Source: JALYIM01 sp040003205
GTDB taxonomy: Bacteria > Acidobacteriota > Terriglobia > Terriglobales > Acidobacteriaceae
Assembly: GCA_040003205.1 (NCBI GenBank)
Contig: JBDUDA010000086.1
Location: 1-11,188, forward strand
Length of the DNA stretch: 11,188 bases
Direction of reading: 5' to 3'
Made by a program: the position numbers and the translations under genes. Below, piece after piece: positions 7,298-11,188 of the stretch (positions are counted from its first letter, which is position 1; the number at the start of each line of letters is the position of its first letter). Under the pieces are notes generated by a model. It searched no databases and had not been told where the DNA came from. It saw only the letters and a list, made by a program, of their open reading frames with translations.

Positions 7298-7882
7298 CTA
7301 TCGTGGACTTTTTAGCTTTGGAGTGCTTTCCGGAATCGGAGTGACAGGGATGCGCAACGCTCCAATGAAACGTGGGAAAAACTCGAATGCAGCGGCCACT
7401 GCGGTGAGTTCCATCATTTGCAGGTCGTTGTAGTGAGCCTGGACGGTCGCATAAAAGTTGTTGTCGATTTCATCGCAAGAGTGAAGCCGGTCAGCATAAC
7501 GAAGAGCCAGCTTTTCAGCTTCGCTGAATGGTCCGCTTTCGAAATCCTGCAATGCGGCGATCTGATCGTCGCTCGCTCCCTTTTGCCGCGCGGAGAGCGA
7601 GTGCGCCTTAATTCCGTATTCAAATCGATGCAGAATACAGATGCGGACGGCGACCAGCTCTTTGAACCATCCGGGTAGGGCGCCGTCCCCGACGATCGGA
7701 TTGAGAAACGCCGCGACCCCTTGCGCCAGCGTAGGAATGTTTGCCAGCGCCCTGAACATGTTGGGGACGACGCCTCGTTGTTGCAATAAGGCGTCATAAA
7801 GTGGCGCGATCTCCGCTCCCACCTGCTCGCGGTCGAGCAGCCGAACGCGGGCTGTTTTGGTGTCGCTCACGTTAGAAGCCAT
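7298..7882 (-). CDS. Carboxymuconolactone decarboxylase / AhpD-fold protein without the CxxC pair
   Basis: The 194-residue helical protein shows the CMD-family core: GWFKELVAVRICILHRFEYG (71-90), then IKAH with His94, then a GASDDQI segment (102-108) and the helix SEAEKLALRYADRL (120-133), the usual spacing of this fold. In AhpD and related peroxidases a CxxC pair sits just before the conserved His; here that position reads RFEYGIKAH, with Glu75 and His94 kept but no redox pair. That resembles decarboxylase-like or uncharacterised CMD proteins and argues against peroxidase activity. It has no signal peptide. Its ATG overlaps the end of the receptor gene by 11 bp with no Shine-Dalgarno, implying translation coupled to the receptor. 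The N-terminal 1-60 region (PNMFRALANIP) is also typical of the longer CMD proteins. Fold assignment is good, activity unknown. Confidence 0.85.
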   Translation of the reverse strand: MASNVSDTKTARVRLLDREQVGAEIAPLYDALLQQRGVVPNMFRALANIPTLAQGVAAFLNPIVGDGALPGWFKELVAVRICILHRFEYGIKAHSLSARQKGASDDQIAALQDFESGPFSEAEKLALRYADRLHSCDEIDNNFYATVQAHYNDLQMMELTAVAAAFEFFPRFIGALRIPVTPIPESTPKLKSPR

Positions 7883-10800
7883 ATCGCAGCGAGAATTGGA
7901 TCAGGCGCGGCGTGCCGACGGTCGAAGTAATCTTGCCAAAGGTTCCAGGATTCTCGACATCGGATTGCGCCGGACTGGCAAAGTTAGCGTGGTTCCAGAT
8001 GTTGAAGAAATCGCTCGTGAAACGCAGGCTCTGACGTTCACTGAGACGAAATTCTTTAGCTAGAGAAAAATCCCAGTTTTGCTGGAACGGACCGCGATAA
8101 ATGTTGCGTCGGAGATCACCAAATCCAGTAGTTCCTCCGATCACAGTCGGCGCGGTGGTGAAATTTGTGTAATTCAAATATCCGTCCAAGCGCTTATGAA
8201 CATCGCCAGACGTTAGCCCGGCGCCGAGCGAGCCTCCCGGTGCCAGACTCGCGCCCATCGTCGGCGATGCGAGGCCCGGCACAATGTAAGCAGTGCCGGC
8301 CCCCGTGTCTATGATTGAGAACGGAGTGCCCGACTGAAGTATCGTGATGCCGCTGACAGCCCATCCGCCAAGAACTCCGTGGACAAAGCCTTTGGAGTCT
8401 CGAAATATCGGAAGATCGTAGCGGTAGCTGACAGTGAGACGATGCTTGCGGTCGAAATCGGAAAGGCCGTAAGAGTTCGCGATGTTGCTCTCGTCGTTAA
8501 AGGCGGTGTTGAGCGCGGTATTGCCGCTGGAAGTCGCGTCCAGTGATTTCGCGAAAGTGTATGCGCCCTGAAAATATCCGGCTCCCCAACGGCGGAACAG
8601 CGTTGTCTGAAGAGAGTTGTAGTGCGAGTAAGCGTCGTTGGCAAAAATCTGGAAGCCGCCATAGCCGTTTACACCCTGAAGGTTAGAGCGGGCAATACCG
8701 TTGCCAACAGTGTTACTGGTGATCTGGTAAACCGTGCCATCCGCAGCTGTAACGTTAATCGGATTCGTAGGCGAAGCGATCCCAGCCTGAATGCTGGTGC
8801 GGGTTTCGCGCAGATGTATGGAATGGGTTCCAACATAGCCGAGCTCAAGAACCCACTTGCTGCCTAACTCGCGCTGCAAGGTTAAATTCCATTGTTGCGT
8901 GCTGGGCACTTGGAACTTGCGAGGAACGGTCAACACAAAAAGAAGGTTCGATGGTACGAGACCGGCGCTACCGGCGGCGCAGCCATAGGTTGGGAACTGG
9001 GTAGTATCGCCGCCCGGGAAGCTTTGCAGTGCTCCCAAGCATGGCACGAAGTTAGGATCGAGTGTGCCTCCAGTCGGCAGTGCGTTGATGTTCGGACTGG
9101 GGCAGCCGGGCAGCGGAGTCGACGAAAAGAAACTACCAAGGCATCCGGGAGGCCCGCCAGCGCCAGCGATGGGAAGGTATGGTGCCTGAAAAGAGAGCTG
9201 GTCCACGGTGCCGACATCCTCACGCACGAAGTAGATTCCGAAGCCTCCGCGCAAGCTTGTCTTATGATCGCTGAAGAGGTCCCAGGCGAAACCAATGCGA
9301 GGACCGATACCAATGGCGTAATTGTTGTTATAGGTGGTGTTGTTGCCCTTGCCGGTCAGGCCCGCAACGTTCAGTTTGCTGGCGCAACCTCCATATACGA
9401 ACGGATATTGGCCGCTGTTTGCAAGCGCAGGATCAAAGTTGCCGATGTGGCAAAGCTTGTCATAAAAGGCACCCAGCACTTCGGTACGCAATCCTAGGTT
9501 TAGAGTCAGATTCGGACGCGCCTTCCAATCATCCTGTGCGAAGAATCCAAAATTGTTGTTGCGGTACTGGTGGTTGTAAACGCCGCCGCCGCCAAAACTC
9601 GCATCGGGCGCGCCTTCCAGTAACTTTTGGAAATCCGTCAGGTTGCTGTCGGAGGCAAAGAAAAGCTGGCCATTAAAAACTTGAGGGAACAGTTTGTTTA
9701 GATTCACGCGAGTATATTCCCCGCCAAACCGGAACGTGTGTTGCCCCTTCACCCAGCTCATGTTCTCGACAAAATTGAAATTGTTCTGAGTCTGGTATTG
9801 GTCCGCAGGCGGGGTGGGCCCGATCTGGAAGCCTGAACTATTCAGCGTGAATTTGTAAATAGATTTAGTTACGTTGTTCGTAGGCCGGTCTATGCCTAGA
9901 TCGCCGACGGTGACGGGCGCGCTGTTGAGCAAGCTGTTGTTGATTCTCACGTAGCCGAAGCGAAAGTCATTTACGAGATGAGCGGTGAATAAATGGGTTT
10001 CGCCAATGCTGAAAAACCGGGCTTTGACTGGCAGATCGTAGGGAAAATCCAAGTCAGTCGCGCTAATGCTGCTGGCGAGAGTGCCTCCCAAAGATGCTTG
10101 CAGGCCGCCGGCGCCGAAGGGCAAGAGTGATTCCTCATTCGAAAAGAAGAAGCGAGCTGAAATTTTGTCGTTTCCGTTGCGGAATTCGCGGTCCCAGTTG
10201 GTCGTAAATTGGTCTTCCGTAAACTTGCCGGGTTTGCTCACGATGTACTGTCCAGTATTGATTCCGCCGGAACTATTCAAGCCTGGTGCGCAATTGGGGG
10301 CGCAATTCGGGCCCGCAACTCCTGAAGGAATTAAAAATCCGTCTGCATTCGGAAACTGGGTGCTCTGCCGTTGAAATAATCCCGTTCCGGCGGCATTTGC
10401 AATGACCGGATCAATGCTGGGCACGTTGAAAATCGCCGCCAGATTGGCAGGTGAGCGATCGGTAGGCAGGATCGGAAGCTGACTGCTGATGAATGTGCCC
10501 GGCGAAAGACCGCTTCGCTGACGAGTGCCTTGATAGTTCAAGAAAAAGAATCCGGCTCTTCCTTCGCTGCCAATTGGCCCGCCGAAACTGGCTCCGAAAA
10601 TATTCTGCTTTACCGACGGCCGACGCTGAGCGGCGCGATTCAAGAAATAGTCATTGGCATTTAATTTGTCGTTGCGAAAAAACTCATAAACGTCACCGTG
10701 GAACTTATTAGTCCCAGACTTGAGGATGGCGTTTACATTGCCGCCGCCATTTCGTCCCTGGCTGGCATCGTAGAGCGAAGTTTGAACTTTGAACTCCTGA

Positions 10801-11188
10801 ATCACATCCGGGTTGGGAAGCGGAATATTAGTGGCTTGGGCAACGTTGTAATCCGTGGCGCTGATGCCCTCAATTAGGTAGTTATTGTTGTCCTCGCGCT
10901 GTCCATTCACGATGACACGAACATTTCCGCGACCCAGTTGTGCCGACGAGCTAAGTTCGCTCTGGGCCCCTGAAGAAAGCGTCAGCAATTGTTCGAAGTT
11001 CTGCGTCGCCAGTGGAAGGTCGCGAATGGTATTGGCCTCGATCGCCTGTCCCGTGGTGGCGTTGGTTGTTTCCACCGTCTGGACCTGCGCATGCACCTCC
11101 ACCTGTTCCATCACCCGCTGAGCGGAGAGATTAGCCGTCATCTTCGTGGTCTCAGTCACGCGGACGACGACGTCCGAAAACTTTCCCT
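7872..11188 (-). CDS. TonB-dependent receptor, Oar-like acidobacterial type (5' end beyond the window)
   Basis: At least 1104 residues of an outer-membrane beta-barrel receptor are present. The frame stays open to the right edge; the GTG at 11159 is only an internal Val codon, since the preceding codons (GKFSDVVVR) read as the end of a carboxypeptidase-regulatory-like beta-sandwich, so signal peptide and true start lie outside. Counting from that GTG, the plug spans about 35-150 (LPLATQNFEQLLTLSSGAQ and VIVNGQREDNNNYLIEG), followed by the phrase GTNKFHGDVYEFFRN at 149-163 that is common in acidobacterial receptors. The barrel follows, ending SLRYGF with the terminal aromatic residue used for outer-membrane assembly. 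All eight cysteines (286, 290, 570, 592, 673, 686, 707, 727) lie in the middle part, probably in surface loops. It should bind and import a substrate using TonB energy; which one cannot be told. It heads the five-gene unit. Confidence 0.93.
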   Translation of the reverse strand, partial: GKFSDVVVRVTETTKMTANLSAQRVMEQVEVHAQVQTVETTNATTGQAIEANTIRDLPLATQNFEQLLTLSSGAQSELSSSAQLGRGNVRVIVNGQREDNNNYLIEGISATDYNVAQATNIPLPNPDVIQEFKVQTSLYDASQGRNGGGNVNAILKSGTNKFHGDVYEFFRNDKLNANDYFLNRAAQRRPSVKQNIFGASFGGPIGSEGRAGFFFLNYQGTRQRSGLSPGTFISSQLPILPTDRSPANLAAIFNVPSIDPVIANAAGTGLFQRQSTQFPNADGFLIPSGVAGPNCAPNCAPGLNSSGGINTGQYIVSKPGKFTEDQFTTNWDREFRNGNDKISARFFFSNEESLLPFGAGGLQASLGGTLASSISATDLDFPYDLPVKARFFSIGETHLFTAHLVNDFRFGYVRINNSLLNSAPVTVGDLGIDRPTNNVTKSIYKFTLNSSGFQIGPTPPADQYQTQNNFNFVENMSWVKGQHTFRFGGEYTRVNLNKLFPQVFNGQLFFASDSNLTDFQKLLEGAPDASFGGGGVYNHQYRNNNFGFFAQDDWKARPNLTLNLGLRTEVLGAFYDKLCHIGNFDPALANSGQYPFVYGGCASKLNVAGLTGKGNNTTYNNNYAIGIGPRIGFAWDLFSDHKTSLRGGFGIYFVREDVGTVDQLSFQAPYLPIAGAGGPPGCLGSFFSSTPLPGCPSPNINALPTGGTLDPNFVPCLGALQSFPGGDTTQFPTYGCAAGSAGLVPSNLLFVLTVPRKFQVPSTQQWNLTLQRELGSKWVLELGYVGTHSIHLRETRTSIQAGIASPTNPINVTAADGTVYQITSNTVGNGIARSNLQGVNGYGGFQIFANDAYSHYNSLQTTLFRRWGAGYFQGAYTFAKSLDATSSGNTALNTAFNDESNIANSYGLSDFDRKHRLTVSYRYDLPIFRDSKGFVHGVLGGWAVSGITILQSGTPFSIIDTGAGTAYIVPGLASPTMGASLAPGGSLGAGLTSGDVHKRLDGYLNYTNFTTAPTVIGGTTGFGDLRRNIYRGPFQQNWDFSLAKEFRLSERQSLRFTSDFFNIWNHANFASPAQSDVENPGTFGKITSTVGTPRLIQFSLRYGF
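10285..10320 (-). repeat. Three imperfect 12-bp tandem units inside the receptor gene
   Basis: Units at 10285-10296, 10297-10308 and 10309-10320 (GGTGCGCAATTG, GGGGCGCAATTC, GGGCCCGCAACT on the plus strand) keep the reading frame and encode the peptide GPNCAPNCAPG around residues 283-293 of the receptor. The duplication creates the Cys286-Cys290 pair in a predicted extracellular loop. It looks like slippage-driven loop variation within a coding region. Confidence 0.55.

Noticed and set aside
8892..9497. A 201-codon plus-strand open frame
   Set aside because: Antisense to the receptor barrel region; no recognisable motif, and the receptor frame is continuous and well conserved in style.
11157..11159. 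GTG as the start of the TonB-dependent receptor
   Set aside because: The frame continues open to the window edge and the upstream codons (GKFSDVVVR) fit the end of a carboxypeptidase-regulatory-like domain; there is no signal peptide after this GTG.
1..11188. CRISPR arrays, tRNA/rRNA genes, insertion sequences or phage genes
   Set aside because: No regularly spaced direct repeats, no cloverleaf-like segment in the gaps and no transposase or integrase motif were found by eye; gaps between genes are short.

Overview
The window reads as ordinary chromosomal DNA of moderately high GC from a Gram-negative bacterium, most likely an Acidobacteriota (Terriglobia-like) genome. The main pointer is a very long TonB-dependent outer-membrane receptor of the Oar-like type that is heavily expanded in that phylum, with a plug preceded by the end of a carboxypeptidase-regulatory-like segment and phrases such as GTNKFHG and EFFRNDKLNANDYF. 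Two further proteins with Sec-type signal peptides fit the same picture. The phylum assignment is an inference from protein style, not from a marker gene. No RNA gene, insertion sequence, phage gene or CRISPR array was seen.

Left part (1-4158): positions 1-224 hold no convincing gene. A minus-strand membrane methyltransferase of the isoprenylcysteine/phospholipid methyltransferase type (225-950) is divergent, across 132 bp, from a plus-strand ferrochelatase (1083-2120). The ferrochelatase resembles the actinobacterial coproporphyrin type and keeps candidate iron-sulfur cysteines. It is followed by an exported M3-family oligoendopeptidase F (2251-4158).

Right part (4221-11188, all minus strand): five genes are packed tightly enough to be one transcription unit, read from right to left. 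They are the TonB-dependent receptor (N-terminus beyond the window edge), a carboxymuconolactone decarboxylase/AhpD-fold protein (11-bp overlap), a class I/II PLP aminotransferase (10-bp gap), an exported FluG-like amidohydrolase (65-bp gap) and a small cupin (49-bp overlap). The unit converges on the M3 peptidase gene with only 62 bp between them.

The most plausible reading of the five-gene unit is uptake of an organic compound across the outer membrane, followed by periplasmic hydrolysis and cytosolic processing. The substrate cannot be read from the sequence. This cluster is the best candidate here for an undescribed system. The other genes (haem synthesis, peptidase, methyltransferase) look like housekeeping or common functions.
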